From Streptomyces sp. MMG1533 (GTDB taxonomy: Bacteria; Actinomycetota; Actinomycetes; Streptomycetales; Streptomycetaceae): a stretch of 64,000 nucleotides of DNA. The translations under genes were made by a program, and so were the position numbers. Of the stretch, positions 55,198-63,946 are shown piece after piece. The notes below the pieces were generated by a model. It was not told where the DNA came from. It worked only from the letters and a program-made list of their open reading frames with translations, and did not search any database. The stretch lies in assembly GCF_001279775.1 (NCBI RefSeq), contig NZ_LGDG01000231.1, positions 7,407 to 71,406 on the forward strand, in the 5' to 3' direction. Each line of letters starts with the position of its first letter. Positions within the stretch are counted from its first letter, which is position 1.

Positions 55198-57117
55198 GTG
55201 ACGATTCTGGAGAACATCCGGGGACCACGCGACCTGAAGGCGCTGTCCGAGGCGGAACTCGGCGAACTGTCCGAAGAGATACGGGAGTTCCTGGTGCATG
55301 CGGTGGCCAGGACCGGCGGACACCTGGGGCCCAACCTGGGGGTGGTGGAACTCTCCATCGCCCTCCACCGGGTCTTCGAGTCACCGGTGGACCGCATCCT
55401 GTGGGACACCGGCCACCAGAGCTACGTACACAAACTCCTGACAGGGCGTCAGGACTTCTCCAAACTGCGCGGCAAGGGCGGCCTGTCCGGCTATCCCTCG
55501 CGCGAGGAGTCCGAGCACGACGTCATCGAGAACAGCCACGCCTCAACCGCCCTCGGCTGGGCCGACGGGCTCGCCAAGGCCCGCCAGGTACAAGGGGAGA
55601 AGGGACACGTCGTCGCGGTGATCGGCGACGGGGCCCTGACCGGCGGCATGGCCTGGGAGGCGCTCAACAACATCGCGGCCGCCAAGGACCGGCCGCTGAT
55701 CATCGTCGTCAACGACAACGAGCGGTCGTACGCGCCCACCATCGGCGGCCTCGCCAACCACCTGGCCACCCTGCGCACGACCGACGGCTACGAGAAGGTG
55801 CTGGCCTGGGGGAAGGACGTACTGTTGCGGACCCCGCTCGTCGGCAACACCCTCTACGAGTCGCTGCACGGCGCGAAGAAGGGCTTCAAGGACGCCTTCG
55901 CACCCCAGGGCATGTTCGAGGACCTCGGCCTCAAGTACGTCGGCCCCATCGACGGGCACGACCTCAAGGCCGTCGAGTCGGCACTGAGGCGCGCGAAGCG
56001 CTTCCACGGGCCGGTGCTGATCCACTGCCTCACCGAGAAGGGGCGCGGCTACGAACCCGCCCTGGCGCACGAGGAGGACCACTTCCACACGGTCGGCGTG
56101 ATGGACCCGCTCACCTGCGAGCCGCTCGCGCCGTCCAACGGGCCTTCCTGGACCTCGGTGTTCGGCGACGAGATCGTGCGGATCGGGGAGGAACGCGACG
56201 ACGTCGTGGCGATCACCGCGGCCATGCTGCACCCGGTGGGGCTCGGCAAGTTCGCGGCCCGCTTCCCGGACCGGGTGTGGGACGTCGGCATAGCCGAGCA
56301 GCACGCCGCCGTGTCCGCGGCCGGCCTCGCCACGGGCGGGCTGCATCCGGTCGTCGCCGTCTACGCGACGTTCTTGAATCGTGCCTTCGACCAGCTCCTG
56401 ATGGATGTCGCCCTGCACCGGTGCGGGGTCACGTTCGTGCTGGACCGGGCCGGTGTCACCGGGGTCGACGGGGCCTCCCACAACGGCATGTGGGACATGT
56501 CGATCCTCCAGGTCGTCCCGGGCCTCAGGATCGCCGCGCCGCGCGACGCCGACCAGCTGCGGGCGCAGCTCAGGGAGGCGGTCGCGGTGGACGACGCGCC
56601 CACGCTGGTGCGCTTCCCGAAGGAGTCGGTGGGGCCGTCGGTCCCGGCGATCGACCGGGTGGGCGGGCTGGACGTCCTGCACCGCTCCCTGGGAGAGCCG
56701 GGGGTCCTGCTGGTCGCCGTCGGCGTGATGGCGCCCGTCTGCCTCCAGGTCGCCGAGCTGCTGGAGGCGCGTGGCATCAACTGCACGGTGGTCGACCCGC
56801 GTTGGGTCAAGCCCGTGGACCCGGCGCTGCCCGGCCTCGCCGCCGAGCACCGGCTGGTCGCCGTCGTCGAGGACAACAGCCGTGCTTCCGGGGTCGGCGC
56901 CGCGGTGGCGCTCGCCCTCGGGGACGCCGAAGTCGACGTCCCCGTACGGCGGTTCGGCATCCCGGAGCAGTTCCTGGCGCACGCCAAGCGCGGCGAGGTG
57001 CTCGCCGACATCGGTCTCACGCCCGTCGAGGTCGCAGGACGGATCAGCGCGAGCCTGGCCGTCAAGGAAGCGGGCCCGGCCGTCCAGGAAGAGTTGTCCA
57101 AGGAGAAACAGGAATGA
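55198..57117 (+). CDS. dxs: 1-deoxy-D-xylulose-5-phosphate synthase
   Basis: Committing MEP-pathway step: ThDP-dependent joining of pyruvate and glyceraldehyde-3-phosphate. The 639 residues carry [35 protein letters not shown], the ThDP motif [20 protein letters not shown] ending in NDN, and the transketolase-like [23 protein letters not shown] 55198 is the start, 27 bases after ispG. Its ATGA overlaps the aminotransferase gene. Location inside the operon suggests local supply of isoprenoid precursor for hopanoids. Confidence 0.97.
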   Translation: MTILENIRGPRDLKALSEAELGELSEEIREFLVHAVARTGGHLGPNLGVVELSIALHRVFESPVDRILWDTGHQSYVHKLLTGRQDFSKLRGKGGLSGYPSREESEHDVIENSHASTALGWADGLAKARQVQGEKGHVVAVIGDGALTGGMAWEALNNIAAAKDRPLIIVVNDNERSYAPTIGGLANHLATLRTTDGYEKVLAWGKDVLLRTPLVGNTLYESLHGAKKGFKDAFAPQGMFEDLGLKYVGPIDGHDLKAVESALRRAKRFHGPVLIHCLTEKGRGYEPALAHEEDHFHTVGVMDPLTCEPLAPSNGPSWTSVFGDEIVRIGEERDDVVAITAAMLHPVGLGKFAARFPDRVWDVGIAEQHAAVSAAGLATGGLHPVVAVYATFLNRAFDQLLMDVALHRCGVTFVLDRAGVTGVDGASHNGMWDMSILQVVPGLRIAAPRDADQLRAQLREAVAVDDAPTLVRFPKESVGPSVPAIDRVGGLDVLHRSLGEPGVLLVAVGVMAPVCLQVAELLEARGINCTVVDPRWVKPVDPALPGLAAEHRLVAVVEDNSRASGVGAAVALALGDAEVDVPVRRFGIPEQFLAHAKRGEVLADIGLTPVEVAGRISASLAVKEAGPAVQEELSKEKQE

Positions 57118-58532
57118 CAACCGCCAAATCCGCGTCGTCCTCCTCGCAGGCCGGGGAGTTCGACCTCGGCGCGCTGCTGGCCGAACGCGGGGCCGAGCGC
57201 TACGAGCTGCACACCAGACACCTCAACCACCAGCTCCCGCGCATGCTGCACACCATCGGCTTCGACAAGGTCTACGAGCGTGCCGAGGGCCCCTACTTCT
57301 GGGACGCGGACGGCAACGACTACCTCGACATGCTCGCCGGGTTCGGGGTGATGGGCCTGGGGCGCCACCACCCCGTCGTCCGCAAGGCGCTGCACGACGT
57401 CCTCGACGCCCAGCTCGCCGACCTCACCCGCTTCGACTGTCAGCCGCTGCCCGGGCTGCTGGCCGAGAAGCTGCTCGCGCACAGTCCGCACCTGGACCGG
57501 GTGTTCTTCGGCAACAGCGGTACCGAGGCCGTCGAGGGCGCCCTGAAGTTCGCCCGCTACGCCACCGGCAAGCCCCGGATCCTCTACTGCGACCACGCCT
57601 TCCACGGCCTGACCACCGGGGCGCTGTCGGTGAACGGCGAGGACGGGTTCCGGGACGGCTTCGCCCCGCTGCTGCCCGACACGGCTATTCCGCTCGGCGA
57701 TCTCGACGCCCTGGCAAGGGAGTTGAAGAAGGGCGACGTCGCCGCCCTGGTCGTCGAGCCGATCCAGGGCAAGGGCGTGCACGAGGCCCCGCCCGGCTAC
57801 CTGCGCGCCGCCCGGGAACTGCTGCACAAGCACAAGGCGCTGCTGATCCTGGACGAGGTGCAGACGGGCCTCGGCCGGACCGGCGACTTCTACGCCTACC
57901 AGCACGAGGACGGCGTCGAACCCGACCTGGTGTGCGTGGCCAAGGCACTCTCCGGCGGCTATGTGCCGGTCGGCGCCACCCTCGGCAAGGACTGGATCTT
58001 CAAGAAGGTCTACTCGTCGATGGACCGGGTGCTGGTCCACTCGGCGAGCTTCGGATCCAACGCGCAGGCCATGGCGGCCGGGCTCGCCGTGCTGTCCGTC
58101 ATGGAGAACGAGCAGGTCGTCGCCAACGCGCGGGCCACCGGCGAACAGCTCAAGTCCCGGCTCACGGCACTGATCGACAAGTACGAGCTGCTCGCCGACG
58201 TCCGCGGCCGGGGCCTGATGATCGGTATCGAGTTCGGCCGGCCCAAGTCGCTGAAGCTGCGCAGCCGTTGGACCATGCTGCAGGCCGCCCGCAAGGGGCT
58301 GTTCGCGCAGATGGTCGTCGTCCCGCTGCTGCAGCGCCACCGGATCCTCACCCAGGTCTCCGGCGACCACCTGGAGGTGATCAAGCTGATTCCGCCGCTC
58401 ATCATCGGCGAACGGGAGGTGGACCGGTTCGTCGACGCCTTCACGGACGTGATGGACGACGCGCACAGCGGCGGCGGGCTGATGTGGGACTTCAGCAAGA
58501 CGCTGATCAAGCAGGCGGTCGCCAACCGGTGA
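57114..58532 (+). CDS. Class III PLP aminotransferase (HpnO-like, aminohopanoid synthesis)
   Basis: A 472-residue class III aminotransferase: the PLP-phosphate loop [35 protein letters not shown], the cofactor Asp in [17 protein letters not shown] and the Schiff-base Lys in [19 protein letters not shown]. By position it is the hopanoid aminotransferase that makes the terminal amine of aminobacteriohopanetriol (HpnO or Streptomyces Orf18). The N-terminal 30 residues are Ser/Ala-rich. It overlaps dxs by four bases; AAGGAG precedes ATG 57114. Last gene of the operon. Confidence 0.9.
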   Translation: MTTAKSASSSSQAGEFDLGALLAERGAERYELHTRHLNHQLPRMLHTIGFDKVYERAEGPYFWDADGNDYLDMLAGFGVMGLGRHHPVVRKALHDVLDAQLADLTRFDCQPLPGLLAEKLLAHSPHLDRVFFGNSGTEAVEGALKFARYATGKPRILYCDHAFHGLTTGALSVNGEDGFRDGFAPLLPDTAIPLGDLDALARELKKGDVAALVVEPIQGKGVHEAPPGYLRAARELLHKHKALLILDEVQTGLGRTGDFYAYQHEDGVEPDLVCVAKALSGGYVPVGATLGKDWIFKKVYSSMDRVLVHSASFGSNAQAMAAGLAVLSVMENEQVVANARATGEQLKSRLTALIDKYELLADVRGRGLMIGIEFGRPKSLKLRSRWTMLQAARKGLFAQMVVVPLLQRHRILTQVSGDHLEVIKLIPPLIIGEREVDRFVDAFTDVMDDAHSGGGLMWDFSKTLIKQAVANR

Positions 58533-58551
58533 AGCGCGCCGCCGGAACCTT

Positions 58552-58586
58552 TTGCCTCTGAGGTAAGAAATTTGCCGCAGAGGCAA
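58552..58586. promoter_or_regulatory. Paired palindromic operators upstream of the XRE-cupin regulator
   Basis: TTGCCTCTGAGGTAA (58552-58566) and TTGCCGCAGAGGCAA (58572-58586) are near-perfect copies of the palindrome TTGCCTC-N-GAGGCAA. Their centres are 20 bp apart, about two helical turns, so two dimers would lie on the same face. They are directly before the regulator start at 58599, the arrangement expected for autoregulation. Confidence 0.7.
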
Positions 58587-58598
58587 GTGTCCGGCTGA

Positions 58599-59231
58599 AT
58601 GGAGAGCATGAGCTCTCCCGAGTCCGAGCCGCCAGGCCCGCAGGCCGAGGCGGTCCCGCTGGTGGCACCGCAGCTCCGTGCGCTGCGCCGCCGCGCCTCC
58701 CTCACCCTGGAGGCCGCGGCCCGCGCGGCCGGGCTGTCGCCCGCCCATCTCTCCCGTCTGGAGACCGGGCAGCGCCAGCCCTCGCTGCCGATGCTGCTGG
58801 GCCTCGCCCGTATCTACGGTACGACGGTCTCGGAACTGCTCGGCGAGACGGTCGCCGACCGGGACGCGGTCGTGCGCCACGCCGACATGGAGCCGACCGC
58901 TGCGGGCGGCTGGACCTACTGGCAGGCCGGCGCATCCGGCCGCGGTATGCAGGCCCTGCGCGTCCACGTGCCCCACGGTTCCCAGGGCGACATCGTGCGT
59001 GTGCACCCCGGCGAGGAGTGGCTGTACGTCCTCGAGGGGCGGTTGCGGCTGCGCCTCGGGGACACCACGCATCTGCTCGCGGCGGGCGACAGCGCGCACT
59101 TCGACTCGCTGACCCCGCACCGCATCGTCGCCGAGGACCACCGCGGCGTGGAGCTCCTGTTCGTCCACACCTTGCTGCAGAGCCCCACGGCCGCGCTGTG
59201 CCTGGGTCCCACCACTGGAGACATGTCATGA
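58599..59231 (+). CDS. XRE-family HTH regulator with cupin domain
   Basis: A 210-residue regulator. Residues 25-85 are an XRE helix-turn-helix (LRRRASLTLEAAARAAGLSP, HLSRLETGQRQPSLPMLLGL). Residues 115-195 are a cupin barrel (DIVRVHPGEEWLYVLEGRLR, LRLGDTTHLLAAGDSAHFDS, HRIVAEDHRG) that may sense a small ligand. It stands 66 bp after the hopanoid operon and may regulate that operon, itself or the small membrane gene with which it is coupled (ATGA overlap). In-frame ATGs at 58599 and 58608 are both possible starts. Confidence 0.92.
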   Translation: MESMSSPESEPPGPQAEAVPLVAPQLRALRRRASLTLEAAARAAGLSPAHLSRLETGQRQPSLPMLLGLARIYGTTVSELLGETVADRDAVVRHADMEPTAAGGWTYWQAGASGRGMQALRVHVPHGSQGDIVRVHPGEEWLYVLEGRLRLRLGDTTHLLAAGDSAHFDSLTPHRIVAEDHRGVELLFVHTLLQSPTAALCLGPTTGDMS

Positions 59232-59350
59232 GCAACTTCGAGGAGAAGTTCCCGCGCGCCCTGTGGGTGCGGCTGATCATCTACCTGGCGGTGGGGCACC
59301 TCTTCGCCGCCTTCATCTACCTGCTGTTCGCGCTGGGGGCCAAGCAATGA
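59228..59350 (+). CDS. DUF6126-type small membrane protein
   Basis: Forty residues: MSNFEEKFPRALWVRLIIYL continuing AVGHLFAAFIYLLFALGAKQ, i.e. a charged N-terminus and one membrane helix from about residue 13. Its ATG overlaps the stop of the XRE-cupin regulator (ATGA), so the two are translated together. Function unknown; the fixed pairing suggests it is what the regulator controls, perhaps a transport or membrane-stress accessory. Confidence 0.85.
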   Translation: MSNFEEKFPRALWVRLIIYLAVGHLFAAFIYLLFALGAKQ

Positions 59351-59354
59351 GCGG

Positions 59355-60152
59355 TCAGTCGAGCAGTCGCTCCCGCAGCCGCTCCCGGATCTCCGGAGTG
59401 ACCCCGAGCCCCTGCTCCAGGTAGACCTCGACGCTGCTCCACGTCTCCTCGATGGTGTCGAAGGCCGCCGACAGGTACTCGGCGCGCGCGTCGAACAAGG
59501 GGCTGAGCAGCTCCATGACCTCGGGGGAGTAGGCCGAGGCGGAGGTGCTGCTGCGACGCACCTTGTAGCGCCGGTGCTTGGCGTTCGACTTCAGGTAGTC
59601 GGCGACGATCGCCTCCCGCTCGACGCCGAGGGTCAGCAGCGTCACGGCTATAGACAGGCCGGCGCGGTCCTTGCCCGCCGCGCAGTGCATCAGCGCGGGG
59701 ACGCTGTCCTCGGCGAGTGCGCGCAACACCTGCGAGTGCTCGGCGGTGCGCTCCTTGATGAGCTTGCGGTACGACCTGATCATCCGGGTCGCGCCCTTGC
59801 CGTCGGACAGCAGCTCGCGCAGCTGGTCGAGGTCGCCGTCGCGGACCATCTTCCAGAACTCGGCGCCGTCCGCCGGGTCGCTCAGCGGCAGGTTCACGTT
59901 GCGCACGCCCGGCAGCTCGACGTCCGGCCCCTCCAGCTTCTGGTCCGAGGCGTTGCGGAAGTCGAAGATCGTGTGCAGGCCCAGGGAGTCGAGGAACGCG
60001 GAGTCCTCCTCGGTCGCGTGCGCGAGGTGGCCGCTGCGGAACAGCACTCCGTGCCGCACCCGCCGTCCGTCCACCGTCGGCAGTCCGCCGACGTCTCGGA
60101 AGTTGCGCACCCCGGCCAGATCGGGCTCGGTCGACGGGACCTGCTGCGTCAC
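59355..60152 (-). CDS. Tyrosine-protein phosphatase (PtpB/Y_phosphatase3 type)
   Basis: A 265-residue phosphatase. The N-terminal NFRDVGGLPTVDGRRVRHGV with LFRSGHL is the family opening; the P-loop is HCAAGKDRAG, giving nucleophile C157 and R163. The Lys after Gly and the Asp-Arg pair are the form seen in mycobacterial PtpB-like enzymes, which act on phosphotyrosine and also phosphoinositides. GTG 60152 is chosen because GGAGGAG lies five to six bases upstream. It is convergent with the small membrane gene. Confidence 0.92.
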   Translation of the reverse strand: MTQQVPSTEPDLAGVRNFRDVGGLPTVDGRRVRHGVLFRSGHLAHATEEDSAFLDSLGLHTIFDFRNASDQKLEGPDVELPGVRNVNLPLSDPADGAEFWKMVRDGDLDQLRELLSDGKGATRMIRSYRKLIKERTAEHSQVLRALAEDSVPALMHCAAGKDRAGLSIAVTLLTLGVEREAIVADYLKSNAKHRRYKVRRSSTSASAYSPEVMELLSPLFDARAEYLSAAFDTIEETWSSVEVYLEQGLGVTPEIRERLRERLLD

Positions 60153-60333
60153 GAGGGCTCCTCCCACTCGGTCCCGCTGCCGCGGCTCGACGACGGGCAC
60201 CCACCCGACGATACGACATGGGTTCCTGGGGCAATGAGTTCTCCACAGGCGTTGCATCGAGGGCTCCGTGACCTTGATGATGTTGGTGCCTGAGCGCACC
60301 TGTTCGCACCTGTTCGAATCTGTGAGGGACTGC

Positions 60334-62412
60334 ATGCCGGAGATCGCCGAGAACGGCCGCACCTGGCTCCTGTCCGGGCCGACCAGCAGTTACGCCGTCC
60401 ACCTCACGGCCGAGGACGAGCTCCTGCACCTCCACTGGGGACCGCGCATCGCCCTCGCCGACGCCGAGGCCCTCGCGGTACGCCCGCTGCCCGACTACTG
60501 GCCCTTCGAGTCCCCGCTCGACGGCCGCGAGGAGTACCCCGTCGAGGGCGGCCCCCGCTTCGTCCGCCCCGCTTTGTCGGTGCGCACGCAGGAGGGGCGC
60601 GGCACCGAGTGGAGCTTCGAGGGGTACGAGACGCAGGGCGCGGAGGGCGAGGAACTGCGGCTGCGGTTCCGGGACGGCGGGCTGGCGATCACGCTGCACT
60701 ACCGGATGCGCGGCGACGTCCTCGAACGCTGGGCGACCCTGGACAACGACGGGCCCGTCGTGGAACTCCTGCGCGCCGACTCCGCCGTCTGGACCCTGCC
60801 CGACCGTGACGGCTGGCGGCTGTCCCAGCTGCACGGCCGCTGGGCCGCGGAGTCCCGGCTCGTACGGTCCCCCCTCACCTACGGTGAGAAGGTCATCGGC
60901 AGCCGCCGCGGCCACACCGGCCACCAGCACCTGCCGTGGGTCGCGCTCGACACCGACGCGACCGAGGAGCGCGGCGAGGTCTACGGCTGCGCCCTCGGCT
61001 GGTCCGGGTCCTGGCGCATCGCCGTGGCCCAACTCCCGGACGCGCGCGTGCAGATCACCGGCGGGGCCGGCCACGACGACTCCGGGCTGCTGCGGCTGGC
61101 GGCCGGGGAATCCTTCACGACGCCCGTCTTCGCCGGCCTGTGGAGCGACGGCGGCTTCGGCGGGGCGAGCCGCACCTGGCACGCCTACCAGCGGGCGTAC
61201 GTCATCCCGGACGCGGACCGGGACCGGCCGGTGCTGTTCAACTCCTGGGAGGCGACGGAGTTCGACATCTCCGAGGAGCAGCAGGGGGTGCTGGCGCGGC
61301 GGGCCGCGGCGATCGGCGTCGAGCTGTTCGTCGTCGACGACGGCTGGTTCGGGGCGCGCACCAGCGACCGTGCCGGGCTCGGCGACTGGAAGCCCAACCC
61401 GGACCGCTTCCCCGGCGGCCTGAAGCCGCTGGGCGACTACGTGCACGCGCTCGGCATGCGGTTCGGCATCTGGGTGGAGCCGGAGATGGTCAACCCGGAC
61501 AGCGAGCTCTACCGGGCGCACCCGGACTGGGTACAGCACCAGACGGGACGAAAGCGTACGGAACTGCGCAATCAGCTCGTACTGAACCTCGCGCGCGAGG
61601 ACGTCCAGGAGTACCTCTGGGAGCAGCTCCACACGCTCCTCTCCAGTGCTCCGATCGACTATGTGAAGTGGGACTTCAATCGCTGCTTCACCGACGCCGG
61701 ATGGCCCGGCGAGCCCTACCCGCAGCGCCTGTGGGTCGATCACGTGAGCGCCCTGTACCGCCTGTTGGACCGGCTGCGGGCCGCCCACCCCGGCGTCGCT
61801 TTCGAGTCCTGCTCGGGCGGCGGCGGCCGGATCGACCTCGGCGTGATGAGTCGTACGGACCAGGTGTGGACCTCGGACAACACCGACCCGCTCGACCGGC
61901 TCGCCATCCAGCACGGCTTCACCCAGATCCACCCCGCCCGGGCCATGGCCGCCTGGGTCACCGACAGTCCCAACACCCAGCTCAACGGTCGGGTCAGCTC
62001 CCTGCGCTTCCGATTCGTGAGTGCCATGGCCGGGGTGCTCGGCGTCGGTGGGGATCTCGCCGAGTGGACCGAGGAAGAGCTTGCCGAGGCCCGGGGCTGG
62101 GTGGATCTCTACAAGGAGATCCGGCCCCTCGTGCAGCGCGGCGACCTCTACCGGCTGCGGGCGCCGGAGGGTGGCCTGAGTGCGGTGCAGTACCTGCTCG
62201 GCGACGAGGCCGTCGTCCTCGCCTGGCTCCAGGCGCAGCATTACGGCGAGCCCGTGCCGGCCCTGCGGCTGCGCGGTCTCGACCCGACAGCATCGTATGA
62301 ATGCCGCGAAACGGGCGAAGTTCACAGAGGTGCCGTACTGCTGCATCACGGACTGCGGTCGGGACTTGGCGGTGACCTTGATGCGACAGTTCTCCGTCTC
62401 CGTCGCATCTAG
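60334..62412 (+). CDS. Alpha-galactosidase, GH36
   Basis: A 692-residue glycoside hydrolase of the GH36 (melibiase/RafA) type, releasing terminal alpha-galactose. The N-terminal beta-supersandwich precedes the (beta/alpha)8 barrel, where NSWEATEFDISEEQQ, VVDDGWFGAR and GIWVEPEMVNPDSELY lead to nucleophile D447 (DYVKWDFNR), SCSGGGGRIDLGVMSRTDQV and acid/base D515 (SDNTDPLDR). No signal peptide, so it is intracellular. GAGGGA supports ATG 60334. Two perfect copies of GCACCTGTTC (60296-60315) just upstream may be a regulator site. A galE gene lies 23 kb away, not linked. Confidence 0.95.
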   Translation: MPEIAENGRTWLLSGPTSSYAVHLTAEDELLHLHWGPRIALADAEALAVRPLPDYWPFESPLDGREEYPVEGGPRFVRPALSVRTQEGRGTEWSFEGYETQGAEGEELRLRFRDGGLAITLHYRMRGDVLERWATLDNDGPVVELLRADSAVWTLPDRDGWRLSQLHGRWAAESRLVRSPLTYGEKVIGSRRGHTGHQHLPWVALDTDATEERGEVYGCALGWSGSWRIAVAQLPDARVQITGGAGHDDSGLLRLAAGESFTTPVFAGLWSDGGFGGASRTWHAYQRAYVIPDADRDRPVLFNSWEATEFDISEEQQGVLARRAAAIGVELFVVDDGWFGARTSDRAGLGDWKPNPDRFPGGLKPLGDYVHALGMRFGIWVEPEMVNPDSELYRAHPDWVQHQTGRKRTELRNQLVLNLAREDVQEYLWEQLHTLLSSAPIDYVKWDFNRCFTDAGWPGEPYPQRLWVDHVSALYRLLDRLRAAHPGVAFESCSGGGGRIDLGVMSRTDQVWTSDNTDPLDRLAIQHGFTQIHPARAMAAWVTDSPNTQLNGRVSSLRFRFVSAMAGVLGVGGDLAEWTEEELAEARGWVDLYKEIRPLVQRGDLYRLRAPEGGLSAVQYLLGDEAVVLAWLQAQHYGEPVPALRLRGLDPTASYECRETGEVHRGAVLLHHGLRSGLGGDLDATVLRLRRI

Positions 62413-62643
62413 GGCTTCTGTCTGAATTGGTGCCTTCGTTCCAACTCCGTCTGGAATAAAGCGACCTGGGAAGAGGGTGCGTGAGGAGCGTCATATTCGT
62501 GACCGTGCGTCGCCCGTCATGTTCACGTAATGAGGGGCCTTTTCAAGGGTGTTTGGCCAAAAGGGCGAGTCCCTAATGCACTCAGGGTGACTGGTAATTC
62601 TCTCAGGTGACCAACAGAAACGCATTCACGGGCAACCACTTAC

Positions 62644-62673
62644 TTGTCCCTTTGCGTCTTGGTCGCTTACGTT
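62644..62673 (+). promoter_or_regulatory. Promoter ahead of the c-di-AMP riboswitch
   Basis: TTGTCC (62644-62649) and TACGTT (62668-62673) are 18 bases apart. Transcription would begin near 62681, just before the riboswitch. The preceding part of the gap (62413-62643) shows no gene or clear element. Confidence 0.5.
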
Positions 62674-62696
62674 CACCATCCATCCGGACGGACGCC

Positions 62697-62867
62697 CAAT
62701 CCTGCCGCCGCCCGGAGCCCGCACACACTCACCCGTACACGGCAGGAGCGGGGGACCCACAGGTAGAACCGCCTGTTCCGGTCTCCGGAACGGCTAGGGG
62801 TTAAGTCGTACTTCGGTACGGCCGGGCATCTCCAGTCCGAACCCGACAGCTCACCTCGCAGGCGCCG
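62697..62867 (+). promoter_or_regulatory. ydaO/yuaA-type c-di-AMP riboswitch
   Basis: The leader contains the characteristic conserved blocks of this class in order: CACGGCAGGAGCGGGGGACC (62740-62759) with CCACAGG, GGGGTTAA (62799-62806), GCCGGGCA (62822-62829) and TCCAGTCCGAACCCGACAGC (62832-62851) with CACCTCGCAGGCG. In Streptomyces these OFF-type riboswitches bind cyclic di-AMP and precede cell-wall hydrolase genes such as rpfA and LysM/M23 or NlpC/P60 proteins. Here the M23 gene starts 15 bp after it. Confidence 0.88.
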
Positions 62868-62881
62868 GAGAGGAATTCGCC

Positions 62882-63853
62882 ATGCCCGCGAAGGGTAAGC
62901 ACCGCCGCCCGAAGACCCAGCGTTTCACCCGCTCCATCGCCGTCGCCGGAACCGGCGGCGCCGCACTCGCCCTCCCGCTTCTCGGGGCCACCGGCGCGCA
63001 CGCCGCCACCTCGCAGTCCGTCTCGGAAAAGGCCGTTCAGTCGTCCGTTCCGATCACCGTCAAGAAGGTGGCTGAAAAGGCGGCGGCCGAAAAGAAGGAT
63101 GCTGCGCAGACCGCGGGCGCGAAGACCTACTCCGTGCAGGTCGGTGACTACCTTGCGAAGATCGCGGACGAGCAGAATGTCAGCGGTGGCTGGCAGAAGC
63201 TCTACTCCGACAACCGCGAAGCCGTCGGCGGCAATCCCTCGCTGATCCACCCCGGTCTGAAGCTCTCGATCGGCAAGAAGGCCGCGACGAGCACCCCCAA
63301 GTCGTCGTCCTCCTCCGGCTCTTCGTCCAAGTCGTCCTCTTCGTCGGATTCGTCCGCCTCGTCGAAGTCGTCCTCCTCCGGGTCCTCCTCCTCGTCGAAG
63401 ACCGAGGCGGCCACCCAGAGCGCCGACACCACCAACACCTCCAGCGGCTTCGCCCTCCCGGTGAGCGGTGCCGCCGTCGGTACCGCCTACCACGTGGCGG
63501 GCAGCATGTGGTCCAGCGGCTACCACACCGGCGTCGACTTCGTCGTCCCGACCGGCACCTCCCTCAAGGCCGTGGGTGCGGGCACGGTCGTCTCCGCGGG
63601 CTGGGGCGGCGCGTACGGCAACCAGGTCGTCATCAAGCTCGCCGACGGCTACTACGCGCAGTACGCCCACCTCTCCTCGATCTCCGTCTCGAGCGGCCAG
63701 TCCGTGACGGCCGGCCAGCAGCTCGGCCTCTCCGGCGCGACCGGCAATGTGACCGGCCCGCACCTGCACTTCGAGATCCGCACCACGCCGGACTACGGCT
63801 CGGACGTGGACCCGGTCGCCTACCTCCGCTCGAAGGGCGTCGCCGTCGGCTGA
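62882..63853 (+). CDS. Secreted LysM-M23 peptidoglycan hydrolase
   Basis: A 323-residue exported endopeptidase that cuts peptidoglycan cross-bridges. Residues 1-42 are a signal peptide (basic start, SIAVAGTGGAALALPLLGAT, AHA|ATS). A LysM domain for glycan binding is at about 82-135 (YSVQVGDYLAKIADEQNVSG, SLIHPGLKLSIGKK). A Ser-rich linker (about 138-180) of nearly pure Ser/Lys follows. The C-terminal M23 domain has zinc ligands H215 and D219 (GYHTGVDF) and H294-x-H296 (GPHLHFEIR). GGAGAGGAA supports ATG 62882. Expression is expected to fall at high c-di-AMP. Confidence 0.95.
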   Translation: MPAKGKHRRPKTQRFTRSIAVAGTGGAALALPLLGATGAHAATSQSVSEKAVQSSVPITVKKVAEKAAAEKKDAAQTAGAKTYSVQVGDYLAKIADEQNVSGGWQKLYSDNREAVGGNPSLIHPGLKLSIGKKAATSTPKSSSSSGSSSKSSSSSDSSASSKSSSSGSSSSSKTEAATQSADTTNTSSGFALPVSGAAVGTAYHVAGSMWSSGYHTGVDFVVPTGTSLKAVGAGTVVSAGWGGAYGNQVVIKLADGYYAQYAHLSSISVSSGQSVTAGQQLGLSGATGNVTGPHLHFEIRTTPDYGSDVDPVAYLRSKGVAVG

Positions 63854-63946
63854 CATCCCCGACCGTCTGTCTGACACGCCGCCGAAGGCCGGACCCCGAT
63901 CCTTCCGTTCTAGTGGTCGTTGCAACACACCAGCTCAGGGGACGCG

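Noticed and set aside
55401..58532. Apparent 1043-residue fusion covering dxs and the aminotransferase
   Set aside because: The first half is an out-of-frame reading of dxs. The aminotransferase has its own ATG at 57114 with AAGGAG upstream and overlaps the dxs stop, so no fusion protein exists.
59317..62349. Open frame of 1010 codons on the minus strand
   Set aside because: It is antisense to the GH36 alpha-galactosidase and a shadow of the tyrosine phosphatase in another frame; no motif is present.
63295..63415. Ser-codon-rich stretch as a possible tandem repeat or CRISPR-like array
   Set aside because: It is the Ser-rich linker of the M23 hydrolase; TCG/TCC/TCT codons vary without a fixed repeat unit or spacers.
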